This document shows, piece after piece, positions 1 through 7,848 of a DNA stretch of 18,202 nt. The notes beneath the pieces are model-generated. The model made no database searches. It was not told the origin of the DNA and saw only the letters and a list, made by a program, of their open reading frames with translations. The translations under genes and the position numbers were made by a program. Source of the stretch: Aequoribacter sp003520285 (GTDB taxonomy: Bacteria > Pseudomonadota > Gammaproteobacteria > Pseudomonadales > Halieaceae); contig CAXAAR010000042.1 in assembly GCA_963966765.1 (NCBI GenBank), positions 1 to 18,202 on the forward strand, given 5' to 3'. Every line of letters starts with the position of its first letter. Within the stretch, counting starts at the first letter, position 1.

Positions 1-1245
1 GATCAAACGGTCCCAATCAGATCGAGGCAGTTTTATATCTAGCTCAAAACCTCCGACGTCATTCACCTGTTCATGACTGACCGCATTCAGTCGGTATAGC
101 GCGGCACGAAGACGCCCTTGGGCGGGCTGGAGAGAGAGCCTCGCGGACAACACATCGTTACCGAGCCGCTCGGTGATGGCTTGCTCAAGCAGATCGAGAC
201 CTACCCCTGTCCGAGCACTCAACCAGATACGTTCTGGAATACCATCGGCATCGCGATCGATCCGAGGCTCCTGCTCCAGTAAATCCAGCTTGTTATACAC
301 AAATAATTTGGGGATTGTGTCGGCGCCAATTTCAGCCAACACGGCTTGTACTTGAAAAATATTGTCATCGCGCTCTTCGCTGGCGGCGTCGACCACGAGC
401 ACAAGCAAATCGGCATTGAGGGTTTCTTCTAGGGTCGCCTTAAAGGCATCCACCAGTTTGTGCGGCAAGTGCGCAATGAATCCAACGGTATCCGCCAGCA
501 CAACTTGACCAATGGTATCGAGATCAAGCTGCCGAAGAGTCGGATCAAGCGTTGCGAATAACTGATCTGCTGCATAAACATCTGACCCTGTCAGCGCATT
601 AAATAAGGTACTTTTGCCGGCGTTGGTGTAGCCCACCAAAGATACTGTAGGTATCTCGGCCTTACGACGTGATCGTCGCCCTTGGTCTCGCTGGCGCTGC
701 ACTTTATCGAGGCGCGCAAGGATCGATTTGATGCGAGCACGCAGTAACCGGCGATCCGTCTCGAGTTGGGTTTCCCCCGGCCCTCTCAGACCGATCCCGC
801 CCTTTTGTCGCTCAAGGTGGGTCCAGCCACGGACCAAACGGGTGCTCATATGCTGGAGCTGCGCCAATTCGACTTGGAGTTTGCCCTCGTGTGTTCTGGC
901 TCTCTGAGCAAAAATATCGAGGATCAAACCAGTCCGATCAAGCACTCTACAACTGAGGTGGCGCTCCAGATTACGTTCTTGCGAGGGACTTAAGGCATGA
1001 TTGAACATCACAATTTCAGCGTCATGTTCTTCTTTGATCTGTCTTATTTCATCGAGCTTACCACTGCCAACAAAGGTGCCGGCGTGGGGACTCGTTCGAG
1101 ATCCAAACACAAATGCGACGGGATCTCCGCCAGCAGACAACACCAATTCCTCGAACTCGCGTGGGTCTTCGCGCTCGCTCTCGCTGTCAAGTTTCAGTTG
1201 AACCAATACGGCTCGCTCACCCGACTCGGGACGCTCAAAAAACAT
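1..1245 (-). CDS. hflX: GTPase HflX, C-terminus cut by the window edge
   Basis: This gene encodes HflX, a GTPase of the Obg-HflX group that binds the 50S subunit and rescues or splits stalled ribosomes. I translated it from the minus strand; the frame stays open to base 1, giving 415 residues. The N-terminal HflX domain (about 1-195) includes the family signature GGIGLRGPGETQLETDRR at about 149-166. The G domain carries G1 (GYTNAGKST, about 205-213), G3 (DTVGF, about 252-256) and G4 (NKLD, about 318-321). E. coli HflX has 426 residues, so only a short tail is missing. The ATG at 1245 was chosen because it gives the usual N-terminus; a GGAG lies rather far upstream (about 12 nt). It follows hfq by 56 bp, the conserved hfq-hflX order. 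What lies downstream is outside the window. Confidence 0.96.
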   Translation of the reverse strand, partial: MFFERPESGERAVLVQLKLDSESEREDPREFEELVLSAGGDPVAFVFGSRTSPHAGTFVGSGKLDEIRQIKEEHDAEIVMFNHALSPSQERNLERHLSCRVLDRTGLILDIFAQRARTHEGKLQVELAQLQHMSTRLVRGWTHLERQKGGIGLRGPGETQLETDRRLLRARIKSILARLDKVQRQRDQGRRSRRKAEIPTVSLVGYTNAGKSTLFNALTGSDVYAADQLFATLDPTLRQLDLDTIGQVVLADTVGFIAHLPHKLVDAFKATLEETLNADLLVLVVDAASEERDDNIFQVQAVLAEIGADTIPKLFVYNKLDLLEQEPRIDRDADGIPERIWLSARTGVGLDLLEQAITERLGNDVLSARLSLQPAQGRLRAALYRLNAVSHEQVNDVGGFELDIKLPRSDWDRLI

Positions 1246-1301
1246 GGTAGCTTAACGCTCCAATAACTCGCTTATGCCAGATTAGATCGCACCGCTTGGA
1301 T

Positions 1302-1559
1302 TTAATCTTCCGTTGCTTCTTCGTCGTCGTCGCCAGGGTGAGACATGGGCATCCGCACTACGCGGCCAGGCACGACGGTTGAGATCGCGTGCTTGTAGAC
1401 CATTTGGCTGACAGTATTCTTGAGAAGCACCACAAATTGATCGAAGGACTCAATTTGTCCTTGAAGTTTAATACCATTCACTAGGTAAATGGATACGGGT
1501 ACCCGCTCCTTTCTTAGAAGGTTCAGGTAAGGGTCTTGTAAGCTATGCCCTTTTGACAT
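1302..1559 (-). CDS. hfq: RNA chaperone Hfq
   Basis: Hfq is the hexameric Sm-like chaperone that pairs small RNAs with mRNAs. From the second of two tandem ATGs the protein has 85 residues. In that numbering the key positions match E. coli exactly: Q8 and D9, Y25, K31, F42 and the proximal-face Y55-K56-H57. Rim residues R16, K17 and R19 are present. The Sm core spans about 7-66, and the C-terminal tail is short and acidic (ends DDDEEATED). I chose the ATG at 1559 over the one at 1562 because AGGAG at 1566-1570 is 6 nt from the former and only 3 nt from the latter, and because residue numbering then fits the family. The gene lies between miaA and hflX as in E. coli, with a 171-bp leader region upstream that probably contains its own promoter. 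Confidence 0.98.
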   Translation of the reverse strand: MSKGHSLQDPYLNLLRKERVPVSIYLVNGIKLQGQIESFDQFVVLLKNTVSQMVYKHAISTVVPGRVVRMPMSHPGDDDEEATED

Positions 1560-1565
1560 CATTTT

Positions 1566-1620
1566 CTCCTTTTAGAGCCAAATTAGCTCTTTGTCATTAA
1601 GACCTGCTGTTGTCAGCAAG
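1566..1620 (-). promoter_or_regulatory. Structured hfq leader with two stem-loops and A-rich ribosome binding site
   Basis: Two hairpins can be drawn on the minus strand just before hfq. The upstream one (1603-1620) has a 7-bp stem, CTTGCTG pairing with CAGCAGG with one G-U pair, around an ACAA loop. The nearer one (1574-1590) has a 5-bp stem, AGAGC pairing with GCTCT, around a 7-nt loop. The nearer hairpin ends only a few bases before the AGGAG ribosome binding site (1566-1570). The segment between it and the start codon is almost pure purine and fits A-R-N triplets, the type of sequence bound by the distal face of Hfq. Autoregulation of hfq translation is known in E. coli; that this leader does the same is inference. 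Confidence 0.4.
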
Positions 1621-1730
1621 TGTGCTTTTCGCTGTCGACTGGCACCCTTTAATACGCATGATGGCGTTAAAGAGATGCTCAACAAAATTGAAAAGCGTAA
1701 ACGAGGCTGTGGACCTGGCGTCAGTATATG

Positions 1731-2696
1731 TTATGGGGGCGATCCGATACAGTTCAATAGACGCTCTAACGGTTTTTTTTCCGCCCTGTACTGATATGAC
1801 ACTCTTTTCTGTGCCAAGTTCCCGTCTTCATCAGTCAGTAACCACTCAAGATCGGGCCACTTGCGCAACCACGTCAGCTGGCGTTTAGCCAACTGCCGCG
1901 TAGCGGCGACCGCCAATGATTCACAGCGCTCAATGTCGTATTCTCCGTTCAAGTACCCCCACACTTGGCGATACCCGACGGCTCGAATAGCGGGCAAATC
2001 TGGATGTAAATCTGGCCGCGCTCGCAAGCCCCTGACTTCATCAATTAATCCAGCGCGCAACATGTGTTCAAACCGCAGTGCAATTCGATCATGCAGGACT
2101 TCACGGCGTTCCGGTGCGAGCGCAAATTGCGAAATACGATACAACTGCGAGGGCGGCGTTCGAGGATCGTCCCCGCGCTGCCATTCGCTCAAGGGTGTAC
2201 CACTGGCGCGAAATACTTCGAGTGCTCGGGTGATGCGGCTGGAATGCTGAGGATGAATCGCAGCGGCGGCGATGGGATCCACCGTACCCAGCTCCTCATG
2301 CAAAGCGGGCCAACCCCTCTCGCGAGCCTCCTGTTCAATCTGTTCGCGAACGCTTGGGTCAGAACTTGGCATTGGCGACAAGCCATCCAAAAAAGCTTTG
2401 AAATACATCATCGTGCCCCCAACCAAAATCGGGGTGGCGCCACGATCAATCACATCCGTAATAACCTGATCTACATCTCTGACAAAATTGGCGACGTTGT
2501 ATGGTTCAGCCGGATCACGCAGATTGATAAGATGGTGCGGGTAGGTCGGTTTAGCGCTGCCGATATCCAAACCACGATAGACCAATGCCGAATCGACACT
2601 GATAAGCTCGCCCTTGATTTGCTCGGCCAACGCTATCGCCAAGTCAGTTTTGCCCGATGCGGTGGGACCCATTAAACAGATAACCGCGGGCTGCAT
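1731..2696 (-). CDS. miaA: tRNA dimethylallyltransferase MiaA
   Basis: MiaA transfers a dimethylallyl group from DMAPP to N6 of A37 in tRNAs reading codons that begin with U. The 321-residue protein is close to the E. coli length of 316. The P-loop GPTASGKT is at residues 10-17. The substrate-binding signature DSALVYRGLDIGSAKP is at 35-50, with the catalytic aspartate D35, and VGGTMMY is at 92-98. The RAVGYRQVWGYL segment and the basic RQLAKRQLTWLRKW segment typical of the tRNA-binding part follow later. The ATG at 2696 is separated from the mutL stop by only 2 bp, so translation is probably coupled to mutL. It lies in the conserved mutL-miaA-hfq order and nothing appears broken. Confidence 0.98.
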   Translation of the reverse strand: MQPAVICLMGPTASGKTDLAIALAEQIKGELISVDSALVYRGLDIGSAKPTYPHHLINLRDPAEPYNVANFVRDVDQVITDVIDRGATPILVGGTMMYFKAFLDGLSPMPSSDPSVREQIEQEARERGWPALHEELGTVDPIAAAAIHPQHSSRITRALEVFRASGTPLSEWQRGDDPRTPPSQLYRISQFALAPERREVLHDRIALRFEHMLRAGLIDEVRGLRARPDLHPDLPAIRAVGYRQVWGYLNGEYDIERCESLAVAATRQLAKRQLTWLRKWPDLEWLLTDEDGNLAQKRVSYQYRAEKKPLERLLNCIGSPP

Positions 2697-2698
2697 GA

Positions 2699-4510
2699 CT
2701 ATCTGCCTCGCATAAAGAGTTTATCGAGTTCAGCCAGCGACATTTGCGTCCACGTAGGGCGGCCATGATTGCATTGTCCCGCGCGTTCGGTCTCTTCGAT
2801 ATCACGGAGCAAACTGTCCATTTCCGGCAAGGTGAGCGAACGATTAGCGCGGACTGAACCGTGACATGCCATCGTTGACAGAATAGCATCACGTTCTGCA
2901 CTGATCCGATCTGACTGGCCATACTCACTCAAATCCGAGAGCACATCGCGCACCAGCTGCTCCATATCCGCTGACCTGAGCAAGGTCGGCACTGAGCGAA
3001 TGAGCAGTGACTCGTCACTTGCCGGTTCGACCACTAAACCTAGGCCCTCGAAAACGGCTTGGTGATCAGTTGCCAGAGCCACTTCTTTTTGACTCACCGC
3101 AATCGCTAGTGGCACCAACAGCGGCTGAGAGCGAACTCCCTCAGCCGCATCAGCCGCTTTCAAGCGTTCGTAAGTGATTCGCTCGTGAGCCGCGTGCATA
3201 TCGACCAATACCAAACCCTGGGCGTTCTGCGCCAGAATATAAACACTATGCACCTGCGCCAAGGCATACCCCAGTGGTGGTGCGGCTTCGTCGGACGATT
3301 GCTGAGGCAAAGCCTGAGTGGGATGCAAGCGCCCGTAATGAGTCAGCTGCGATTGCACCGCATCACGCGAAACGCTGCCATTGGGCCTCTGATAAGCGCC
3401 CCACGTTAACGTCGATTGGTGCACTTCGCCGGTCGACGTATCCACCGTCAGCCCCTCTTCTAGCGGCGTCATGCCGGGACTCAATGACTGTAGATGATCG
3501 GTTGGACGCACATCCGCTAGCGCGCGATGTAGGGTCGAGAACAAGAAATTGTGCACCTCCCGACTGTCGCGAAAACGCACCTCATGCTTGGTTGGGTGCA
3601 CGTTGACGTCGACACTGGCTGGATCGATCTCGAGATACAAAACAAAGGCGGGATGACGGCCATGATACAGCACGTCGCGATAAGCCTGCTTGATCGCATG
3701 CGCAATCAACTTGTCGCGAATAACGCGTCCATTGACAAAAAAGTACTGCAAATCTGACTGCGACCGCGAAAACGTGGGCAAACCAACCCAGCCGCTCAAG
3801 CGAAGTGAGCTGCGCTCGCTCTCAATTCGAATCACTTGATCCATGAAGGCTGGGCCACAAACCGTTGCGACGCGCTTTTGCTGCTCTGCCAAAGAATCCG
3901 CCACACCCAGATTCAACATCGCCTTGCCGTTATGGGTTAAACGGAACGCAACCTCAAACCGAGCCAATGCCAAGCGCTTAACCACCTCTTCAAGATGCCC
4001 GTACTCAGTTTTCTCGGTTCGCAGAAACTTCCGTCGCGCCGGTGTATTAAAGAATAAATCGCGCACATCAACCGTCGTACCCTGAGGGTGTGGCGCCGGT
4101 TTTACCGAGACCACTTGATCGCGGCCCTCCGATTCAGCAATCACACCACAGGCGGGATCGCTCAGAATATTCGTGGTCAGAGCCAGCCGCGAAACGGATG
4201 CAATACTGGCCAGGGCCTCTCCTCTGAAACCGAGGCTTGCCACTGCCTCAAGATCATGGAGGGATCCAATTTTTGAGGTGGCGTGACGCGCCAGCGCCAA
4301 CGACAGATCCTCGGGATTGATGCCCACGCCGTTATCACGCACTCGAATCCGCTTCACACCGCCAGCCTCGATATCGATCTCGATCCGGCTTGCCCCAGCA
4401 TCGATGCTGTTCTCGATAATCTCTTTCACCACCGACGCCGGACGCTCAACCACTTCTCCGGCAGCAATCTGGTTTGCCAGCTGAGGTGACAAGGCGTGAA
4501 TTCGACTCAT
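2699..4510 (-). CDS. mutL: DNA mismatch repair protein MutL, endonuclease-type
   Basis: MutL is the ATPase that links MutS mismatch recognition to strand removal. The protein has 603 residues. The N-terminal GHKL ATPase region shows IIENSIDAGA (31-40), DNGVGI (59-64), GFRGEALASI (94-103) and KHEVRF (308-313). The C-terminal dimerisation domain carries DMHAAHERITYE (437-448), which fits the DQHA-X2-E-X4-E nuclease motif. The other metal-site motifs are also visible: ACHGSVRAN (548-556), CNHGRPT (580-586) and FMR (599-601). E. coli MutL lacks the nuclease motif, whereas Pseudomonas-type MutL has it, which usually goes with absence of MutH. I chose the ATG at 4510 because MSRIHALSPQLANQIAAGEV is the family N-terminus; a longer open frame to 4663 only runs into amiB. 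The start is 4 bp past the amiB stop. Confidence 0.98.
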   Translation of the reverse strand: MSRIHALSPQLANQIAAGEVVERPASVVKEIIENSIDAGASRIEIDIEAGGVKRIRVRDNGVGINPEDLSLALARHATSKIGSLHDLEAVASLGFRGEALASIASVSRLALTTNILSDPACGVIAESEGRDQVVSVKPAPHPQGTTVDVRDLFFNTPARRKFLRTEKTEYGHLEEVVKRLALARFEVAFRLTHNGKAMLNLGVADSLAEQQKRVATVCGPAFMDQVIRIESERSSLRLSGWVGLPTFSRSQSDLQYFFVNGRVIRDKLIAHAIKQAYRDVLYHGRHPAFVLYLEIDPASVDVNVHPTKHEVRFRDSREVHNFLFSTLHRALADVRPTDHLQSLSPGMTPLEEGLTVDTSTGEVHQSTLTWGAYQRPNGSVSRDAVQSQLTHYGRLHPTQALPQQSSDEAAPPLGYALAQVHSVYILAQNAQGLVLVDMHAAHERITYERLKAADAAEGVRSQPLLVPLAIAVSQKEVALATDHQAVFEGLGLVVEPASDESLLIRSVPTLLRSADMEQLVRDVLSDLSEYGQSDRISAERDAILSTMACHGSVRANRSLTLPEMDSLLRDIEETERAGQCNHGRPTWTQMSLAELDKLFMRGR

Positions 4511-4514
4511 GATA

Positions 4515-5819
4515 TTACGCTCTGGGAATGACAAGTGTTTGACCCACGAGAATCCGCGATCCTTGAATGTTATTGAGCGAACGAATGGCCTCTTCAGACA
4601 CTTTGAATCGCTGAGCGATCCCCGACAAGGTGTCGCCCTTGGTGATGGTGTAGGTTCGACCACCCTGCTGCTTTTGCCAGGCCACCAAGGTGCCGGCGAT
4701 TGGATTCGAGTAAAAGTAATCTTTTACCCCAGTAAAAATGGCGTTTGCCATTTTTTGGCGATACTGACTGTTAGCTAGGCGCCGAGCCTCGGTTGGATTC
4801 GAGATAAACCCAGTTTCCACCAAAATTGACACGATATCGGGCGATTTCAACACCGCAAATCCCGCTTGCTCGACCTTAGGTTTATGCAGCCGCGCAACAT
4901 TCTTCATTTCACCGAGCACACTCGAGCCCACCTGCATACTGCGATCCAGCGTCGAGGTCATCGACAAGTCAGTCAACACGCTCGCTAAGACGTCGTCTTT
5001 CCCCGCGATCGTAACACCGCCAACTAAGTCAGCCGCATTCTCGCGCTGCGCCAAATACTGCGCGGTGGTACTCGAAGCACCTCGGAGCGAGAGCGCAAAA
5101 ACCGATGCGCCATTGGCCTGAGGATTAGTAAACGCATCCGCGTGTATCGAAATAAAAATATCGGCTTGAGCTTCTCGCGCAAGCTTGCGGCGCCCCGCAA
5201 GAGAGACATAATAATCGCCGGTTCTAATCATCACCGGTCGGAACCCGGGGGTGTTGGCAAACAACTGACGAAGCTCTTGCGCAATCGCAAAGACAACTTT
5301 CTTCTCTTGGATGTTACCCGGCCCAAGTGCGCCCGGATCCTCACCCCCGTGACCCGCATCGATAGCCACCACGATGTCTCGCTTCACGTCATTATCGGGC
5401 TGACTCGCAATGATTCTGGGCTTTGGCTCCAAATCAAAGAGATCAATGACTAATCGATCGCCACTCACCTCGGTGGCGCTCAAAGTAAAAACTTCAAGCC
5501 TGACTTGTTCCGTCAGATCCAATACCAAACGCAGATTACGCCCCGCCCGAACACCTGTCCGAATCGCTTTAATCGGAGTGTTCGTCAGAGGCACGTCAGT
5601 CGAGCTCTTCAACGTGGTATTGATCATATCCACCACGATGCGCTCGGGATTATCTAACTCAAGCGTGCTGTATTTAAGAGGCTCCGACACATCTAGAACA
5701 AGCCGCGTGTGATCGGGCGCGCGCCACACCCGAATATCCTCTACCGTCGCAGTCAACGCAGGCGGGGCAATCAAGACGGCAGCCAACAAAAGGGCAAGAG
5801 CGATACCGAAGCGGCTCAT
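4515..5819 (-). CDS. amiB: N-acetylmuramoyl-L-alanine amidase AmiB with C-terminal LysM
   Basis: This is a periplasmic zinc amidase that cleaves peptidoglycan between MurNAc and L-Ala during daughter cell separation. The 434 residues comprise a signal peptide (about 1-24, ending ALTA), an AMIN domain (about 25-130), an Amidase_3 domain (about 148-370) and a LysM domain (about 389-432). Probable zinc ligands are H157 in DAGHGG, E172 and H226 in SIHADAF; the catalytic glutamate is E335 in VETGFISN. The segment between H226 and E335 is long, as in AmiB/AmiC enzymes whose inhibitory helix is released by LytM-type activators. E. coli AmiB has no LysM, so the extra peptidoglycan-binding module is a non-enteric feature. 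Its ATG overlaps the tsaE stop by 4 bp (ATGA). Confidence 0.97.
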   Translation of the reverse strand: MSRFGIALALLLAAVLIAPPALTATVEDIRVWRAPDHTRLVLDVSEPLKYSTLELDNPERIVVDMINTTLKSSTDVPLTNTPIKAIRTGVRAGRNLRLVLDLTEQVRLEVFTLSATEVSGDRLVIDLFDLEPKPRIIASQPDNDVKRDIVVAIDAGHGGEDPGALGPGNIQEKKVVFAIAQELRQLFANTPGFRPVMIRTGDYYVSLAGRRKLAREAQADIFISIHADAFTNPQANGASVFALSLRGASSTTAQYLAQRENAADLVGGVTIAGKDDVLASVLTDLSMTSTLDRSMQVGSSVLGEMKNVARLHKPKVEQAGFAVLKSPDIVSILVETGFISNPTEARRLANSQYRQKMANAIFTGVKDYFYSNPIAGTLVAWQKQQGGRTYTITKGDTLSGIAQRFKVSEEAIRSLNNIQGSRILVGQTLVIPRA

Positions 5820-6274
5820 TTCAGTTGTTCCTTCAGTGTGTCTCCTGCTGCAGAACAGGCCCGCAACGCCAACTGCCTGCCTGATCCGGCGTGAGTGAGT
5901 GTGATCACCACATCAGCCGGTGGCAATGCACCCTGACATCGCTCTGGCCACTCAATCAGACACACCGTTGCAGGTGTAAAGTAGTCTTCGATACCCATAT
6001 GAATGAGCTCATCCGCATTAGAAATCCGATATAAATCAAAATGGTACACCGGTGGCGTCAACGACTCGTAGGGCTCCACCAAGGTATAAGTCGGGCTTTT
6101 CACTGCGCCTGTATGACCCAGCGCCTGAATGATGCCGCGCGACAAAGTGGTTTTGCCGGCACCTAGTTCACCGCTCAGCTCGATCACTAACCCAGGCTCT
6201 AAAGCACCTGCCAAACGAGCGCCAAAAGCGACCAGCGACGCTTCATCTGCCATCCAAAGCGAATCTTCAATCAT
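5816..6274 (-). CDS. tsaE: tRNA t6A biosynthesis ATPase TsaE
   Basis: TsaE is the ATPase partner of TsaB and TsaD in making threonylcarbamoyladenosine at A37 of ANN-decoding tRNAs. The 152 residues match the family length (E. coli 153). The Walker A motif GELGAGKTT is at 35-43. The family signatures VKSPTYTLVEPY (58-69), HFDLYR (77-82), MGIEDYF (92-98) and CLIEWPER (about 104-111) are all clear. The ATG at 6274 lies inside the end of nnr (8-bp overlap), and the stop overlaps amiB by 4 bp, so it is coupled on both sides. The nnr-tsaE-amiB order is the same as in E. coli. Confidence 0.97.
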   Translation of the reverse strand: MIEDSLWMADEASLVAFGARLAGALEPGLVIELSGELGAGKTTLSRGIIQALGHTGAVKSPTYTLVEPYESLTPPVYHFDLYRISNADELIHMGIEDYFTPATVCLIEWPERCQGALPPADVVITLTHAGSGRQLALRACSAAGDTLKEQLK

Positions 6275-7781
6275 TCAATAGGTCTCGTATACACGGTAGC
6301 AGGTCTGTGGCTCTCAGCCCGATTTGCCCCCGCTCCGACGCTTTATCGGCAGCAGCGCCATGCAAACAAACCGCCACCGATACGGCCATCAGGGGATCAC
6401 TAATCTGACCCATCATGGCACCAATAATGCCGCTCAATATGTCTCCCATGCCACCAGACGCCATCCCCGGATTACCGTAATCGCTAAGAAAAACACCCTC
6501 AGCATGTGCGATAAGAGTCCCGCACCCTTTAAGCACTACGATAGCACCGAGTTGCTGTTGTAGCGACAGCGCCGCCTGTAAGCGATCGTCTTGCACCTCG
6601 CGAGAGGTGATGCCCAACAATCGTGAGGCCTCTCCCGGATGGGGCGTGATAACAGTCGGCGCGGTACGAGTTGCGATTCGCTCGGTCCAGCCCAACTGGG
6701 CTAATAAATTAAGGGCGTCAGCATCGAGCACCAAAGGGCTATCACTCTCTAGTGTCACCTGTAAAAGTTGCTGCGACCACGCTGACGTGCCCAAGCCGGG
6801 TCCGACCACGATCACACTTTGGGTGGGTAACAGATCCGTCAGTTTATGACGATTGGTAATACCCTGCGTCATCACCTCTGGGATACGAGCCAGTGCGGCA
6901 CTCACGTGCGAAACTCGGGTAGCCAGCGAAGTCAGTCCCGCCCCACTTGCTAGTGAGGCCTCTGCCGCCATCAGTGCCGCGCCGCCGAGGCCGTGATCGC
7001 CACCAACCACCAGCACCCGACCAAACAGCCCTTTGTGACTATTGCGCCGGCGAGCAGGCAGAGCCTGTCGGACCACATCAAGGTCTAATCGTTCGGCGCA
7101 GGCCTTGTGACTTCGATATATTGCGTCGTCTACACCAAGATCATTGAACACAATGAAACCAGCATGATCAGGGCCATCATGCGTCAATAATCCCAGTTTC
7201 AGGGTAATAAAAGTGACGGTAACCGAGGCCTTCACCGCAATCGGCAGCGCCGCACCTGTATTTGCCGAGAGTCCCGATGGCATATCCACTGCAATGACCG
7301 GGCCCACGCACTCATTGATCCACTCAATGACAGTTCTTTGTTGCTCTCGAACAGGACCTTGCCAGCCAATGCCTAACAGCGCGTCTACCACAATCCAATC
7401 GGGGCCCAACGGCGCTTGAGGCAGCGACACAAACTCAATATTGGCCTCAACACACAGGTTATAAGCGCGAGCGCGATCGTGTTCGAGCCGCTCAATGTCG
7501 GCAATCAAACTGCACTGCACTTGCCACCCCTTCTGGGCGGCCAGCCAAGCAACCAACAGGCCATCGGCACCGTTGTTACCGCCACCGCAGATCAGCATGA
7601 GTGATCGACGCCCTTCGGCGTACTGTTGGATAACGTCGAACGTTGCGCGCGCAGCTCGGCTCATTAGGGTAAATCCCGACACGCCGTGCTGCTCGATCAG
7701 ATAGCGATCCATCGCTTGCGTCTCACCCGACAAGTACAACAGAGACTCGCGCGGCGCTAGGCTCGGGCTTGATTTTGGCAT
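6267..7781 (-). CDS. nnr: Bifunctional NAD(P)HX epimerase/dehydratase Nnr
   Basis: Nnr repairs hydrated NADH and NADPH: the N-terminal YjeF_N half epimerises R- and S-NAD(P)HX, and the C-terminal ribokinase-like half dehydrates S-NAD(P)HX using ADP. From the ATG at 7781 the protein has 504 residues (E. coli about 515). The epimerase half carries GGGNNGADG near residue 66. The dehydratase half shows GLFGRVLVVGGDHGLGGA, LDADALNLLA, TPHPGEASRLLG, VVLKGCGTLIAH and GNPGMASGGMGDILSG, the phosphate-binding signature. I preferred this ATG to a TTG at 7844 because a promoter with a perfect TATAAT lies between them, so the TTG would not be transcribed. It is the first gene of the minus-strand operon and divergent from queG. 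Confidence 0.96.
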   Translation of the reverse strand: MPKSSPSLAPRESLLYLSGETQAMDRYLIEQHGVSGFTLMSRAARATFDVIQQYAEGRRSLMLICGGGNNGADGLLVAWLAAQKGWQVQCSLIADIERLEHDRARAYNLCVEANIEFVSLPQAPLGPDWIVVDALLGIGWQGPVREQQRTVIEWINECVGPVIAVDMPSGLSANTGAALPIAVKASVTVTFITLKLGLLTHDGPDHAGFIVFNDLGVDDAIYRSHKACAERLDLDVVRQALPARRRNSHKGLFGRVLVVGGDHGLGGAALMAAEASLASGAGLTSLATRVSHVSAALARIPEVMTQGITNRHKLTDLLPTQSVIVVGPGLGTSAWSQQLLQVTLESDSPLVLDADALNLLAQLGWTERIATRTAPTVITPHPGEASRLLGITSREVQDDRLQAALSLQQQLGAIVVLKGCGTLIAHAEGVFLSDYGNPGMASGGMGDILSGIIGAMMGQISDPLMAVSVAVCLHGAAADKASERGQIGLRATDLLPCIRDLLND

Positions 7782-7814
7782 GCAAAGATCCGTTTCATCC
7801 GTTACTCTAGCCCC

Positions 7815-7844
7815 ATTATATGCGCGCACAAGTGATAAGCCCAA
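7815..7844 (-). promoter_or_regulatory. Candidate sigma-70 promoter for the nnr-tsaE-amiB-mutL operon
   Basis: On the minus strand a perfect TATAAT (7820-7815) lies 18 bp after TTGGGC (7844-7839), a 3-of-6 match to the -35 consensus. Initiation near 7808 would give a leader of about 27 nt before the nnr ATG at 7781. The position in the divergent gap and the distance to the start codon support it; the weak -35 is the main doubt. Confidence 0.55.
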
Positions 7845-7848
7845 TCTC

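Noticed and set aside
2064..2675. 203-codon open frame on the plus strand antisense to miaA
   Set aside because: miaA is fully conserved on the other strand, and the antisense product has no recognisable family; it is a shadow frame.
4511..4663. Longer MutL with 51 extra N-terminal residues
   Set aside because: The extension lies inside amiB and lacks family similarity; the conserved N-terminus begins at the ATG at 4510.
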